A DNA stretch of 64,000 nucleotides from Aaosphaeria pasadenensis (lineage: Eukaryota; Ascomycota; Dothideomycetes; Pleosporales): the NCBI GenBank assembly GCA_022813625.1, contig JAKLMB010000039.1, forward strand, positions 62,001 to 126,000, given 5' to 3'. Every line of letters begins with the position of its first letter. Within the stretch, counting starts at the first letter, position 1. Positions 1 to 13,049 of this stretch are shown piece by piece. The notes beneath the pieces were generated by a model. That model saw only the letters and a program-made list of their open reading frames with translations, was not told where the DNA came from and searched no databases. A program made the translations under genes and the position numbers.

Positions 1-423
1 TCCGCTCTTTGACATTGGATGAACCGAACTCGGTCCGTGTGATTTACATTCACAAGAACGTCCCCGGTGTGCTTGGTCAAGGTAAGTCATATGCAAACTG
101 ATGGGTGAAGATGATGAGCTGACAAAATGCTACAGTGAATAGGGTCCTGGTCAACCACAACATCGAGAAGCAGATGTCTGATTCAAGAGGCGATGTGAGT
201 TATTCCGGGCGTCAACTATCGAAGCACTGAACTGATTGTTAATGAATAGGTTGCCTACCTCATGGCTGATATCAGCGACGTCAAGGAGGCAGAACTCAAG
301 GATCTCTACGAGTCCCTCGAAGCACTTGCTCGTAAGTCTACCACGCCACATAGAGCATCATGTAACGAATACTAACCTATATCTTTCTCTTTAGCTCGCA
401 TCCGTACACGTGTGCTGTACTAG
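1..423 (+). CDS. SER3: D-3-phosphoglycerate dehydrogenase, C-terminal part (gene starts before the window)
   Basis: This enzyme oxidises 3-phosphoglycerate to 3-phosphohydroxypyruvate, the first step of serine synthesis in the cytosol. Only the last four exons are present: 1-81, 136-194, 250-331 and 395-423, joined by GT-AG introns and ending in TAG. The encoded stretch is the C-terminal ACT regulatory domain, including VIYIHKNVPGVLGQ, NHNIEKQMSD, VAYLMADIS and the terminal RVLY. These match the end of yeast Ser3/Ser33, where the ACT domain senses serine. The frame is fixed by the splice phases, with the first full codon at position 3. The catalytic and NAD-binding domains lie outside the window. 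Identification is firm for this family. Confidence 0.9.
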
Positions 424-3400
424 ACAACTGCCATCGTGCAACTGTCCTCACATCGAATAAGAAATTTCCCTTTCATGCCTTCTTCAACCGAAGGCCAAAA
501 ATGGACCAAAAAAGCATTTCCACATGGCGTTCAACCATCACGGCCCAAAAAAAATGAAAGCAGCAACTTTCGAATACGTACAGGCGGGTGATGTTTCTTT
601 TATACCTATTAAAAATGGGAGGAAATCGGGCGTAAATATGGGTGTTTTCCTCTCCTCTTGTCTTTCCATTCCTACTTATACAATATAATTATCACTAGAC
701 GGATAATTCATCATCATCACTGTTATTTATACTCTCCACACACCTCCCAATGACAAAAAGCAAATACATCACACTCGCACAACATGATCAAGACAAGACA
801 GTTCACGTAGGAACTCGCCAACCAATCCATGCGCACCCAACAACGCAATGCATGAAGACGCACACACACGCGGGGGGAGGTCGCACAACAGCGTATCGGG
901 ATGAACAATGGCGACTCCATCCCATGCAGGTACCGAGGCTTGGCGACGCTGGAACGCGTATGTGCGACTTCTCTCGCTATTCAAACGTGCCAGCCAGCCA
1001 GCCAGCCAGACAGACGTCTACGGGGTTTTGTTCTTCAAGTCTAAAGGGTACATGGAGTAGCTTCAACACTACCAACCTGTATGTTTTCCAACCGGTGGCG
1101 GATAGGGAGAAGAATGTGGTTATTAATACATCCATTTCACTATGTTGGTTCGTAGAGTAGGCGGTGAGCGCCCGCATCTCAGTAGTAATCATACAAAAAA
1201 TATACTAAAGGTATTCGAGACTAACTGCCTCCCGCACACATCTTCACACACTCGATGCAGTACTCTTCCCGCCCCCGAGCCAGTTTTTCGAAGGAAACAT
1301 GCACCTACCTTCGTTCTTGATGTTAGATGGTTGAGATACAGTCTATGTATACAGTATGGGTAACGTAAGCACACCCGTCCCGTCGCAAAGGGGAAAATAG
1401 GGAATCTGAAACGTGAGACGGAGAAGATCATTAGGGGGTGTTGCATTTGATAGGTTGGCGGAGATGGAGCCGCGTGTGTGTAAGTGCTGGCTTATTACTT
1501 TCCTCCTCCGCATCTTACTTCGATGTTTCGATGGAAGTAGTCCGTATGTTTGTGTAAGACGTCCGTTTGTACGCCTAAACGGCGTTTTGAAGATCACGAA
1601 TGAGAAAAGGTAGGTTTTAGACATTGGAGATGGCGCAGGAACGGTATGTACCAGATCCCGTCTGTGGATGGATAGGCTGGGGATCGAGTAAGACAGGAAG
1701 TATGTATGATGAACGGTAGTTAGTGGTCGAATGGGAATCCCCGTATCCTGTATCCTGTATCCAGTAGAGTTAGGTAGTGCCATAGTGGTGGTTGGCTGCT
1801 TTGGGACGGCGCGGCGCATGCAGGTCGCAGGGAGCTTGCATACTGGTGAGACAGGTTAAGACCTCCTTATTTCTCTTTTTCTTTCTTTTTCCTTTCTTTT
1901 CTTCCGCATTCGCCTTTGTTGGTGGATGGGGAGTCACTAGTTGGCTTACTTCTGCTGTCCGTCTGTCGAACTACTTGATTGACAGTTTGGTCGATTGATT
2001 CACTGGAATAATTGGTTGGGTGTTGTACGGAGCAGCCCTCCAGGTGTTCTTCGGTGGAGACGGCCTGCGAATGTATGGACGGGTGGGACATGCACGCACG
2101 TATGCACGCACTGGAAAGACGCTTGTAGTTTATACCTGCTAGTACGAAGGGGAAGTAATCAAGTAGCTATGAAGAGAGTTTGATTTTTGTAGAAGAAGGT
2201 GCATAAATGCCAATCAAAATCAACGTTCAAATGGTAATGATATAGAAAGGATCCCCAGCGTTCGCAGCATGAACACCGACTCTTAAACCACTTGTAGTGG
2301 GTACCTAAATCAAAGCACCTCTCTTATTGTTCAAGTCAACGAACTCTCTCCACGTGAACCGTATCCACCACCTTTTTCAATTGTGAGTGTGAGGCTGCTA
2401 GGCACTTCATGCAGACTACAGCTACTTGTGAGTCGTACCCTGCCTGACTTGAGGAGAGCAGCAGTTTGGCGGTGAAAGAATGGCGACTAGCGAGCGAATC
2501 CCCTCCTACGACCCCGGTCGCGGAATGGCCTCACTACGAGATTTTGGACTTTTAGGTATCTCGACGTAGTCAGTTCCTTTGCAAAGTAATTAATGAGTTC
2601 ATGCGTCAAAATGTTGCTGCGTGCTGGAAACTGTAAACTGGAATTTGTAAAGTTGAATTCTGTTTGCTGAACGTGTGCTTTTTGCTGGATACTGCTTGCT
2701 GTATGAGTGATGTATCCCGTTTCCCGTTTTCTGTATCCTGCATCCTGTATTCTGTAATGCGCTGGCTGTATGTGTATATATGTGTGTGGGTGTGTTAAGA
2801 GTATTGAATAATTTCCCATTTTCTACAGCTACCAACCACCCCAAATCCACCTCTTGGACCTACACAGCAATTACACAGTACCTAGGTACTCTGTAGGTAC
2901 TCGTACTTTTACCTCCCACCACTACGACCGCTAGTTATCGCCGCCGCACTAAACTCCCTCCCTATCCCTCCCTCCGCCCCCCTCTCTCTCCTACACGCAC
3001 ACTCTCCACACATACATCCTCATCCACTTCCGCACTCACATCTTTCACTTCTTCGTCTTCTACTTCTTTCTCTCCTACCCTCCTCCCCTTCACATCTACC
3101 TCCCCTACGCAAAAGTGCCCTCCTCCTGGTCGGGATGCACAACTCACTACTTTAACGCCCACCTCTTACACCCACTCTCACTCTCCCGCATATCTTTCTC
3201 CCTCTTCTTTCTCAGCTGCTCTCCCCGACGAATGCTATAGGGCTTCTAGCATACCGAAGCGCCGTAACCCTCGAACCGCAGCGTAGACGTACCAAAAACG
3301 GGGCGGCTGGCAACTTTTTTGTTTGAATTACATTTCTTGACCGCCAGGAACGCCAACAGGGAGCTATCCGGACCCTGAATCCTCCCTCCCACCACGACCA

Positions 3401-3502
3401 CCGCACCCGCTGCCGTCACCGCCGCGACCGAACACACCGTCGTCCTCAACCCTCTCGAGCGGTCTCCCCGACACTTCCACCACCACCCCACACAAACCCA
3501 AC
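424..3502. other. Long intergenic region between the SER3-type gene and myosin V
   Basis: Three kilobases without a supported gene. Every open frame is short, none has a recognisable motif and none can be extended by convincing splicing. The left end is the 3' flank of the dehydrogenase gene. At about 990-1015 there is a short run of CCAG/CAGC units. Variants of a TATCCTG unit occur near 1741-1762 and again near 2716-2756. From about 2920 to 3500 the plus strand is strongly C/T rich, the composition usual for promoters and 5' leaders of highly expressed fungal genes, and it ends at the myosin start codon. Confidence 0.6.
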
Positions 3503-6500
3503 ATGGCACACATTTACGATGTTGGCACCAGGGCCTGGCAGCCAGACACCGCCGAGGGCTGGGTGGCCTCCGAAGTCGTGGACAAGCAAGTGCAGGGTGA
3601 TAAGGTTAAGCTGATATTCAAGCTTGACAATGGCGAGGTATGCAATCTCTCTCACCCCATATGCAGCCATCGTAGCAGGCTATGCGGGCTTATAAATATC
3701 GAGACGTCTACAATCATGCTAAACCTCCTTCGCATAGAGCAAAACCTTCGAGACGACCCTCGCAGCCATTCAAGATGGCAATGACCCCAACCTCCCACCT
3801 CTTATGAATCCCGCCATGCTCGAAGCTAGCGATGACCTTACGAATTTGTCACATTTGAACGAGCCGGCTGGTGAGTGAAGGGCTGCTCTCGAACAGCCAA
3901 TCTGCATTGGTACTGACGAAACCTCTCCAGTGCTCCAAGCGATCAAGTTACGTTATTTGCAGAAGGAAATTTACACATATTCTGGTATCGTCCTCATTGC
4001 GACGAACCCTTTCGCTAGGGTTGATTCCCTCTACGTGCCAGGCATGGTACAGGTTTATGCCGGAAAACAACGATCCTATGGTGCACCGCATTTGTTCGCC
4101 ATCGCCGAAGAGGCCTTTGCGTAAGTTGCCCCGCCTTCCATTCCTCCCACCGCTCTACCAATCTGCCATTGCCCTTTCCCCTGCCCTTTCGTTATGTACA
4201 AGAGTGAAGCAATTGCCTGCTTCGAAAACATGGAGCCTACTCAATTGAACGGGCCTGACACAGCGCAGAGACATGTTGCGTGACCAGAAGAACCAGACCA
4301 TTGTCGTCTCTGGAGAATCCGGAGCTGGTAAGACGGTCAGTGCCAAATACATCATGCGGTACTTCGCAACACGAGAGTCTCCAGACAACCCCGGAAAGCG
4401 AAGAGGCAAAGCCGATGCCATGAGCGAGACGGAAGAGCAGATTCTGGCTACCAATCCTATCATGGAAGCCTTCGGTAACGCAAAGACGACGCGAAACGAC
4501 AACTCTTCTCGATTCGGAAAATACATTGAGATTCTGTTCAACAAGCAGACCGACATCATTGGTGCGAAGATCAGGACATATCTGCTTGAGCGATCGAGGT
4601 TGGTGTTTCAGCCGCTGAAGGAGAGGAATTACCACATCTTCTACCAGCTCTGCGCTGGTGCGACCGACGCGGAGAGGGAAGAGCTGGGACTGAAGTCTGT
4701 CGAGGAGTTCACCTACCTCAACCAAGGCAGCGCACCCGTCATTGACGGTGTAGACGACAAAGCAGAATTCGATGCTACACGAAACTCTTTGACCACAATT
4801 GGAGTATCTACGGATACACAATCGGAGATGTTCCGACTGTTGGCGGCGCTTATCCACCTCGGAGACGTCAAAATCACCGCTACACGGACTGACTCTAGCC
4901 TCGCTCCCGACGAGCCAGCATTGGTGAAGGCTTGCAACCTCCTCGGTATCAATGCATCCAACTTCGCCAAATGGACGGTGAAGAAACAGCTCATCACCAG
5001 AGGAGAGAAGATTGTGTCCAACTTGACCCAGCAGCAAGCTACCGTCGTCAAGGACTCCGTCGCTAAGTTCATCTACTCAAGCATGTTCGACTGGCTTGTG
5101 GAACGTATCAACGAGAGTCTCGCCACAGAGCAAGTTATTGCATCTGCCCACTCCTTCATCGGTGTGCTCGATATTTACGGTTTCGAACATTTTGCGAAGA
5201 ACTCCTTCGAACAGTTCTGTATCAACTACGCCAACGAGAAGCTGCAGCAAGAGTTCAACCAGCACGTCTTCAAGCTCGAACAGGAGGAGTACCTCCGAGA
5301 ACAGATCGACTGGACGTTCATCGACTTTGCGGATAACCAGCCTTGTATCGACCTCATCGAAGGCAAGCTTGGTGTGCTTTCCCTGCTCGACGAAGAATCG
5401 CGTTTGCCTATGGGTTCCGATGAGCAATTCGTGACCAAGCTGCACCACAATTTCGCCGGAGACAAGCAGAAGTTTTACAAGAAGCCTCGATTTGGAAAGT
5501 CTGCTTTCACCGTCTGCCATTACGCCGTGGACGTCACTTATGAGTCTGATGGATTCATTGAGAAGAATCGAGATACCGTGCCCGATGAGCATATGGAGGT
5601 TCTCAAGGCTTCGTCGAACAAGTTCCTGAGCGAGGTTCTTCACGTTGCATCTCAAATCAGAGACAAGGAGACCGCTGCGACTACTTCCGCTAAGCCTGGA
5701 GCCGCCGTGTCCGCAGGCCGAAGAATCGCAGTCAACAGGAAACCCACGCTAGGAGGCATCTTCAAGTCCTCCCTCATCGAACTCATGGGCACTATCAATT
5801 CGACCGATGTCCATTACATCCGATGCATCAAGCCTAACGAGGCTAAAGAGGCCTGGAAGTTCGAAGGCCCGATGGTTCTCAGCCAGCTCCGAGCTTGCGG
5901 TGTCCTCGAAACCGTCCGCATTAGTTGCGCGGGTTATCCTACGAGGTGGACCTATGAGGAATTCGCTCTCCGTTACTACATGTTGGTCCCGTCTAACTCT
6001 TGGACCCCCGAGATCCGTAACATGGCTACTGCCATCTTGAAGAAGGCCTTGGGCGAAGGCAAGAACGATGGCAGCGACAAATACCAGATGGGTCTGACCA
6101 AGATCTTTTTCCGTGCTGGCATGTTGGCGTTCCTTGAGAATCTGCGCACTGCTAGACTCAACGAAGCCGCCATTATGATCCAGAAGAACCTCCGATGCAA
6201 ATACTACAGGCGCGTCTACCTCGAAACCCGCGACTCCATCATGCAACTCCAGGCTTTGGCAAGAGGATACCTCACCAGAGAACGCGCAGAGGAGGCAAGG
6301 CAGATCAAGGCCGCAACGACCATTCAGCGATGCTGGCGCGGATCCAAGGACAGGAAGCGCTTCCTCATGGTCCGAAACTCCGTCATCAAGTTCCAAGCGG
6401 CCGCAAAGGGTTTCCTCCTTCGCAAGAACATCCTCGACACTCAACTTGGAAACGCCGCCAGGATCATCCAACGCAACTGGCGATCACAGAGGTCGCTCAG

Positions 6501-8606
6501 GACCTGGAGGCAGTACAGGAAGAAGATTGTCCTCATCCAGAGCTTGTGGAGAGGAAAGGTGGCCCGTCGCGCATACAAGGGTCTCCGCGCCGAGGCTCGC
6601 GATCTCAAGAATATCTCTTACAAGCTGGAGAACAAGGTCGTCGAGCTCACTCAGACTTTGGGTACGATGAAGGCACAGAACAAGGCCCTCCAGTCTCAGG
6701 TCGAGAACTACGAAGGCCAGATCAAGTCCTACAAGGAGCGCTCTCGTGCTCTCGAGAACCGCCAGAAGGAGCTCCAGGCCGAGGCCAACCAGGCTGGTAT
6801 CACTGCTGCCAGGTTGAGCGCCATGGAAGCCGAGTTCAAGAAGCTCCAGACCAACCACGACGAGAGCACAGCCAAGATGCGTCATCTCCAGGAGGAGGAG
6901 AAGCAACTTCGTGCATCTCTCAAGAAGACAACCGACGACCTCGACTCTGCCAAGAGGAGAAGCAACGTCACCGAGACGGAGAAGCTATCTCTTCGACAAC
7001 AGCTTGCCGACTTGCAGGATCAGGTAGAGATGATGAAGCGCTCTGGTCCCATCACTGGTGGCGAGATGGCCAACGGTCACGCACCTTTCTCCCAAGCCAC
7101 CAGCCTCATCAACCTTGTCTCAAACAAGAAGCCAAAGAGGCGCAGTGCTGGACCCGATACCCGCGATCTGGACCGTTTCAGCCAAACATACAGCCCCAGG
7201 CCCGTTTCCATGGCCGTCGGTGCTCACCGTCCAAACCTTTCTGGTTCGACCTTCAACCCCAACTTGGACAATGTCGAGCTTGAGTTGGAGAACATCCTTG
7301 CTGATGAGGATTTGTTGAACGACGAGGTCACTCTTGGTCTCATCAAGAACCTCAAGATTCCTTCGCCAGTCACCACCCCACCACCTACCGACAAGGAGGT
7401 CCTCTTCCCGGCCTACCTCATCAACTTGGTCACCTCGGAGATGTGGAACAACGGATTCGTCAAAGAGTCCGAGCGATTCCTCGCCAATGTTATGCAGTCC
7501 ATTCAGCAGGAGGTCATGCAGCATGACGGAGACGAAGCAATCAACCCTGGAGCATTCTGGCTGTCCAACGTCCACGAGATGCTCTCCTTCGTTTTCCTTG
7601 CTGAAGATTGGTACGAGCAACAAAAGACAGATAACTACGAGTATGACCGACTTTTGGAGATCGTCAAGCATGATTTGGAGAGTCTTGAGTTCAACATCTA
7701 CCACACTTGGATGAAGGTTCTCAAGAAGAAGCTGCACAAGATGATCGTCCCAGCTATCATCGAGTCACAGTCTCTCCCCGGATTTGTCACCAACGAGAGC
7801 AACCGTTTCCTTGGCAAGCTTCTTCAAAGCAACAACGCACCCGCGTTTAGCATGGACAACCTCCTTAGCTTGCTCAACAACGTTTACAAGGCTATGAAGG
7901 CTTACTACCTCGAAGATTCCATCATCACTCAGACCGTCACGGAGTTGCTCCGACTTGTCGGCGTTACTGCATTCAACGATCTATTGATGAGGAGGAATTT
8001 CCTCTCCTGGAAGCGTGGTCTCCAGATCAACTACAACATCACCCGTATCGAGGAATGGTGCAAGTCCCATGACATGCCTGAGGGCACTCTGCAGCTTGAG
8101 CACTTGATGCAGGCTACCAAGCTGCTCCAGCTCAAGAAGGCCACCCTCAACGACATCGAGATCATCCAGGATATCTGCTGGATGTTGTCGCCCAACCAGA
8201 TCCAGAAGTTGCTCAACCAGTACCTCGTTGCCGATTACGAGCAGCCTATTAACGGCGAGATCATGAAGGCCGTTGCTTCGAGGGTCACCGAGAAGAGCGA
8301 TGTGCTGCTCTTGACGGCCGTGGATATGGAGGATTCGGGACCATACGAGATCGCTGAGCCCAGAGTCATTACGGCTCTCGAGACATATACTCCATCTTGT
8401 AAGTTACACTACCATGTTTGGATTCATGACGATTGCTGACCACTTGCACAGGGCTCCAAACGCCACGATTGAAGAGACTTGCGGAAATTGTGAGCCAGCA
8501 GGCCATTGCTCAACAGGAGAAGGTTGAGTATGATGAGCCTAACGGTGTCGAGAATGGTGTCAACGGGCATACGCTAGCGTTGCTCGAAGAGGAGGCTTCT
8601 GCATAG
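3503..8606 (+). CDS. MYO2: Class V myosin heavy chain
   Basis: An actin-based motor that carries secretory vesicles and organelles to growth sites such as hyphal tips. Exons: 3503-3637, 3738-3870, 3931-4120, 4269-8398, 8452-8606, giving 1580 aa, close to yeast Myo2. Visible in order: a short SH3-like N-terminus; the motor with P-loop GESGAGKT at about residue 168, switch region NDNSSRFGK near 229 and relay LDIYGFE near 453; six IQ light-chain sites at about 786-927 (6160-6590); a coiled coil at about 930-1075; and a C-terminal globular DIL tail that binds cargo. The first ATG gives the usual MYO2-type start. The last 51 codons come from a small terminal exon; reading through its intron would give a wrong tail. 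The gene is intact and the call is secure. Confidence 0.96.
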
Positions 8607-9314
8607 AGCCTGTACGAATTTTAACGTCAGCATCCTGTCTTCTCAAGGCAGGCGTCACGACTCTGTAGCAGTAAATGAATGGGGCGCAAAACCATGTTGG
8701 GTATGTAATGTGGAGCCAAATTTTCTTTTGTCGTCAGTTTGTGGGGGATTTTGTTTTGCCATACGTGCCCGAGGAGACTTGATGTGCATGCATACATGGC
8801 TCGTCTTACCTATAGAACATGCTGAACGAGGATGGTATGTTTTTCCACTCTCCTCTCGGCGAGAGCGTAGAGATGGAAGTCTTGTTTCTGTGCATATTTC
8901 TCTCCCGAGTGAACAAGGGCTGTAGGAAAAGTAATGAAGCTTGAACGCCGTGACGGTCGATTAGATTAAACCAAGTTTTTTTTTGTCACCTTTAAAGTTT
9001 CAATTGATGCTGAACCGTGCTTGATCTCACCACCGTCCTTGACTTTTGCCAGGCCGAGTTATTGTAGATGGTGAGCGTTTGATATATGGAGTTGGTAAAA
9101 GGCCAACATGCAGCTGCTCTCGGGCCCTTTACCAAGGCTGCATAATCACATCGTTTCACCTGGGTTCTTCATAGATCGTGCCATAGCTCACATTACTATC
9201 TAGGAACGCAAATAATATGCTACAAGCGTTACGTTGCGACGACTCCTCCAACTTGCATCAAGCAACTCCAAGCCTAGCCGGCCGCCCAATCCAACCACAA
9301 CCACAACAGGCCTC
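8607..9314. other. Convergent intergenic region
   Basis: A 3' to 3' gap between myosin V (plus) and the MFS transporter (minus). It should hold both 3' untranslated regions and their polyadenylation sites. A 71-codon frame at 8710-8925 has no family motif or neighbouring exon. Nothing else is recognised. Confidence 0.6.
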
Positions 9315-11366
9315 TTAAAAGACCACCCCCTTAGTCTGCCCCGTCTTCTGCGAGACATTCAAGTTCCTCACCATGAACATCCACACGAACGCCAGCCCAA
9401 AGATGCCCACGCCCGCCGCGAGCATCCTCGCCTGCGCAAACCCATACGACTCCTGAATCGCAATCCGCTCGACACTCCCGACAGGGTAACTCAACTGCGC
9501 CGTGATATTCGAGTAAATATTAATCACATTCGGCAACTCCTCGTCAGGCAAGTTCCGCATGAGCGCAGGCAGGAACGTATTCGTCCATATCGCGCCGGAA
9601 ATGGTGCTCCCGATTGCGCCGCCGACGGACCCGCTGACGTACAGGAGCGCGAGCACCGCGGCGACGTACTGGTGGTCGACGGCGGCGAGCACGGCGAGCT
9701 GGACGAGCAGGATGAAGACGCTGCCGCCGATGGAGATGAAGATCTCGCACATGACGATGTACCCGATCGGCTGGTTGGGTTGGCGGAAGTGGATCATGAG
9801 GCCCAGGCCAAAGGTGTAGATGGGGACGGTGACGTAGAAGAGCCATTTGAAGCGGCCGCTCCAGCGGACGGCGTAACCCACGATGAAGAGGAGGACACCG
9901 GAGACAACTTGGAAGGTGCTGTTGACGTAGCCGGCCTGCGAGACGGAGAGGTTGCAGACGACTTGGAGGAAGGAGAGGAAGTAGCCGTTCCAGCAGTAGT
10001 AGGAGATTTGGTAGGTGGCGTCGATGAGGCACGCGGCGACGACGGTGCGGTCGGTGAGGAATTTGTTTTTGAGGAAGGGCTCGGGGGACCAGTAGGTTTC
10101 GTAGACGCCGAAGAGGATGAGGAGGAAGAAGCCGAGGATTATCATCGCGATCACGTAGGGTGTGTTCCAGCCGTTGGGGGCGGAGCGTGCGAGCGTGAAG
10201 GGGAGGAGGAAGATGGTTAGTCCGCCTGCGAAGAGGAATACACCTGGCACTGTGAGTGGGGAGTTAGCATGGATGACACTGGAGGTGATGAGGTGACCAA
10301 TTGGTCATCATGTGGGAGAGGTATCTTCCTTCCTGGGGGATAAGACTTACGATCGAATTCGACAATCTTCTTCCAGACAAGCTGAAGCGTCAAGGGGTTC
10401 TTGACCTCCTCGTAGAAACCCTGCCTCTTCGCCTTGCGGAGGTTCAGCTTCAGCGTGATGTACATGGGCGCACACACGACAGGCACAATGATGGCAAAGC
10501 AGCCGTAGCCCCATCGCCAGGAGACATTGTGCAGGAAAGCCTCCGCGGCCTTGGATCCCGCGAAGGCGGTGATCATGTACGGCGAGGATGTGAAGGCGAA
10601 GGCGATACCTCGATTCCTGAGGGAGGTTGCGTCGGCGGCCAGCACGGCCACGACGTAGATGATGCCTGAGAATCCGATGGAGTAGAAGACCTGGTTTCGA
10701 CCATGTTAGCTGGGTGTGAACGAACGTAGGGAGAGTTTCAAGGGGGGCAAGGCGCACAATTGCAGCACAGTACGTAGCTAAGTTTGTGGCAGTGGCCATA
10801 ACGATGACGCCCAACGTCGAAGAAGCAACCATAAGCAGGAAACCGGAGTCACGGCCCCAGACGTCAATCAGTTTGGCAACTGGAATGTACATGGCGGCCG
10901 TCATTGCGTCGGTCACGATGCCTATGACGGCCAACAATGAGTGGGAGCTGAAGTCACTCGTGACATAGGGATTGAAGGCGGCGAGAACCGAAGCGCGAAG
11001 TCCATTGACGAAGAAGATGAGCCAGATGCTAGATGGATTATGAGCTTCACGGTTGCCATGTAGTTTTGTAAATTGAATTTAGACATACTTGCATAGTAAC
11101 AGAATCAACGACTTCTTCGTCCAAGCAAGAGTGACGGCCTCGATCTTCTGCACGCCAACCTGTGCATTTCGATCCACTACCGCATCCTTGGGGACTTTAT
11201 CCACTGATGCATTGTCCGGCACGTCAGCGCCACTATTGTCTTTATTAGGGGCGACTGCTTCTATGGGGATCTGCTCCTCGATGTCCTGATTGGTGGTCAC
11301 CGTTGCCGTTTGGGGCTCGGTATCTTGACGGCCAGACGGTCGGATTTTGTCTAGGAAGGACGACAT
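9315..11366 (-). CDS. MFS siderophore-iron transporter (SIT/Mir family)
   Basis: A plasma-membrane proton symporter of the fungal SIT family, which takes up ferric siderophores. Exons on the minus strand: 11366-11089, 11028-10758, 10690-10351, 10249-9315, giving 607 aa, the usual length. After a hydrophilic N-terminus of about 90 residues come about 14 hydrophobic segments. Family signatures include IWLIFFVNGLRAS, NPYVTSDF, and SAPNGWNTPYVIAMII in the middle loop, as in MirB and Sit1. The start is the ATG of MSSFLD; no ATG lies further upstream in frame. It is divergent from an ABC transporter and their shared promoter has three SRE-type GATA sites, so iron repression is likely. Which siderophore it carries cannot be told. 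No siderophore synthetase is in the window. Confidence 0.9.
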
Positions 11367-12054
11367 GGCCACAGATGAGATGCGAAGACTTGACAGCCCG
11401 AGATGATTCTGACAATGCAGGAATAAACTACATCTCTGCCCAAGGACATGTCGATCCTTTTATACGGGCCCTGTTAAAATGCATGGCAGTTGTCGAGTCC
11501 ATCTGTATGAGTGTGATGGTTCGAGCATATCGGCAGATACACAAGGATGCAACAGCACAACAACCAACGGGAATGGCACACTAACACATCAGGCGAGCCT
11601 ATGGTTATCGAAAACGGGTTATGGAACAGCGGGCAAGCAAAAAACGGTGCAAAGGGTCGGAGGACTCATGGACGGCTTGCAGGGCGCCTGAAGATACCAA
11701 GACATAAAGCTTGCTAGATCTTCTAATCTGATGAACCGTCTGCTTGGAGCCTTCGGAATTTTGCTTCACATGGTGCTGGAGATGAGAGGGTGCGAGGACT
11801 GGTGGCGGCGATTTGAGTTTGTTTTCTCGCTCGCAGGCATGAGTACGAAGATCTACACAGGCGACCTCGGTAGATCCTTTTGTAATGTTGAACTCTACAG
11901 CAATACTTTCCAATGAATGTCTACGAAGAGACTTCTCCCATCCAATGTACCGCAACTCAGAAATCGCCCGACTTAGAAAATATCCTGGCAGTTCATTCTT
12001 AAAAGGTAGAAGCGCACGACTTATTCATGAAAGGTTTCATGAGATGTGCTAACC

Positions 12055-12063
12055 TTATCAGAT
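12055..12063 (-). promoter_or_regulatory. SRE-type GATA element, copy 1
   Basis: The plus strand reads TTATCAGAT, so the minus strand is ATCTGATAA. This is an exact match to ATCWGATAA, the extended GATA site bound by the iron repressor SreA/Sre1 in ascomycetes. It lies 689 bp upstream of the MFS start and about 990 bp upstream of the ABC start. Binding is inferred. Confidence 0.7.
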
Positions 12064-12252
12064 GGATGAGACCCTCTCTCATTATTGATCTTGGCAGTCG
12101 TTACATTGCGACAGTTGTGCATAGAGAGACCGGCACGCCCTATACCGGCTTGTCTTGACTGGCGTTGACTGGTGCGTACAAGACAGGTTCACCGTTCCGA
12201 TAGGGGTTGTCGATCGAGAGGGTCAAGCAAGAGTCTCAGGGCACTTTCCATC

Positions 12253-12261
12253 TTATCAGAT
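12253..12261 (-). promoter_or_regulatory. SRE-type GATA element, copy 2
   Basis: The plus strand again reads TTATCAGAT, an exact match to the reverse complement of ATCWGATAA with W = T. It lies 887 bp from the MFS start and about 790 bp from the ABC start, 198 bp from copy 1. Confidence 0.7.
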
Positions 12262-12395
12262 CCCAGCTGCCATAGACGCGAGGTACCCCCTTCTATGTAT
12301 TCGTGTGGCGTCTTACACACACACAGACTCTGTGGTCATATCGATGTCCTCATAAGCCATGTGTATTTCCCGACCGAGATTGTGTGTGAAAATTT

Positions 12396-12404
12396 TTATC
12401 TGAT
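12396..12404 (-). promoter_or_regulatory. SRE-type GATA element, copy 3
   Basis: The plus strand reads TTATCTGAT, so the minus strand is ATCAGATAA, the W = A form of the same nine-base consensus. It lies about 1030 bp from the MFS start and 646 bp from the ABC start. Three exact copies in 350 bp are far more than chance expectation for a nine-base motif with one degenerate position. Confidence 0.7.
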
Positions 12405-13049
12405 CCGAGCCCCATCCGCTGTCGTTGGTTCCACAAAAAGCTCCGAGCGGGCGGAGGACCACGCAAGGTGCCAATGATCCCCGGGCTGCCTCTAACTTGC
12501 TTTGGTATATTCGACGTCGTTGGACTCTGACAGTGTCTGGGCACAATATCAACCACCACTCATCGATCTGCGACCTTGCATCTTTCGAACTCAGTCTTGT
12601 CCTTAATCGCCCCTGCACCCGCCTCTAACTCAATGAGGGGCTCCTCTCTGTGTCCAGACATCTGCCCCGGCTCCCTCTTTTGATGATGCACCCTGCAAAT
12701 TGCGTGAGAAGCCAATCTTGACTTCGTCCCTCTAGCTCTTCTATTAAATCTCCTGGATCAGTGGGGTCGTTACTGATCATGGCTCAACGAATGTCATTGT
12801 CGAGGGGCGCCGATATTTAGTCTTGCTGTTGCCACTAATTCCTGCGGGCGTCCATCTATTAGGAAACCCATTCCCCCCAAGCCTTGGGTACAGGTAATCT
12901 GTTGGTCGTTTTCCCATAGACCTCGAAGGATTTGTTCTCGACTTGGGAGTCTTTAGCACTCGTTGGATTGAGGTTCCAATCATACCTCATTTTACCCCAG
13001 ACAAGCCACCTTCTCGCGCAGTCAGGCATTTGGCCTGCTGGTGACAATC

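Larger units (their letters stand above)
11367..13049. promoter_or_regulatory. Divergent promoter region of the MFS and ABC transporters
   Basis: About 1.7 kb between two start codons that point away from each other. Three exact ATCWGATAA-type elements lie in its middle, listed separately. Short frames on both strands (for example 12313-12618 minus and 11605-11955 minus) have no motif, overlap one another and look random. CT-rich stretches precede both starts. I see no extra gene. Confidence 0.6.

Noticed and set aside
990..1020. CCAG-type short repeat as a possible mobile-element or telomere trace
   Set aside because: Only about five units, no flanking structure; ordinary microsatellite.
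4237..5037. Minus-strand frame of 266 codons
   Set aside because: It lies wholly within the myosin motor domain on the other strand and has no family feature.
5749..6471. Minus-strand frame of 240 codons
   Set aside because: Antisense shadow of myosin, no motif.
6195..7283. Plus-strand frame of 362 codons
   Set aside because: It overlaps the myosin IQ and coiled-coil coding part in another phase; composition is a shadow of the repeated Gln/Glu/Lys codons.
9234..10220. Plus-strand frame of 328 codons
   Set aside because: It is antisense to the well-supported MFS gene, is dominated by Asp/Glu/Gly/His as expected from the complement of C-ended codons, and has no motif.
11605..12618. Several frames between the MFS and ABC genes as small genes
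   Set aside because: They overlap each other on both strands, lack motifs and do not splice into anything recognisable.
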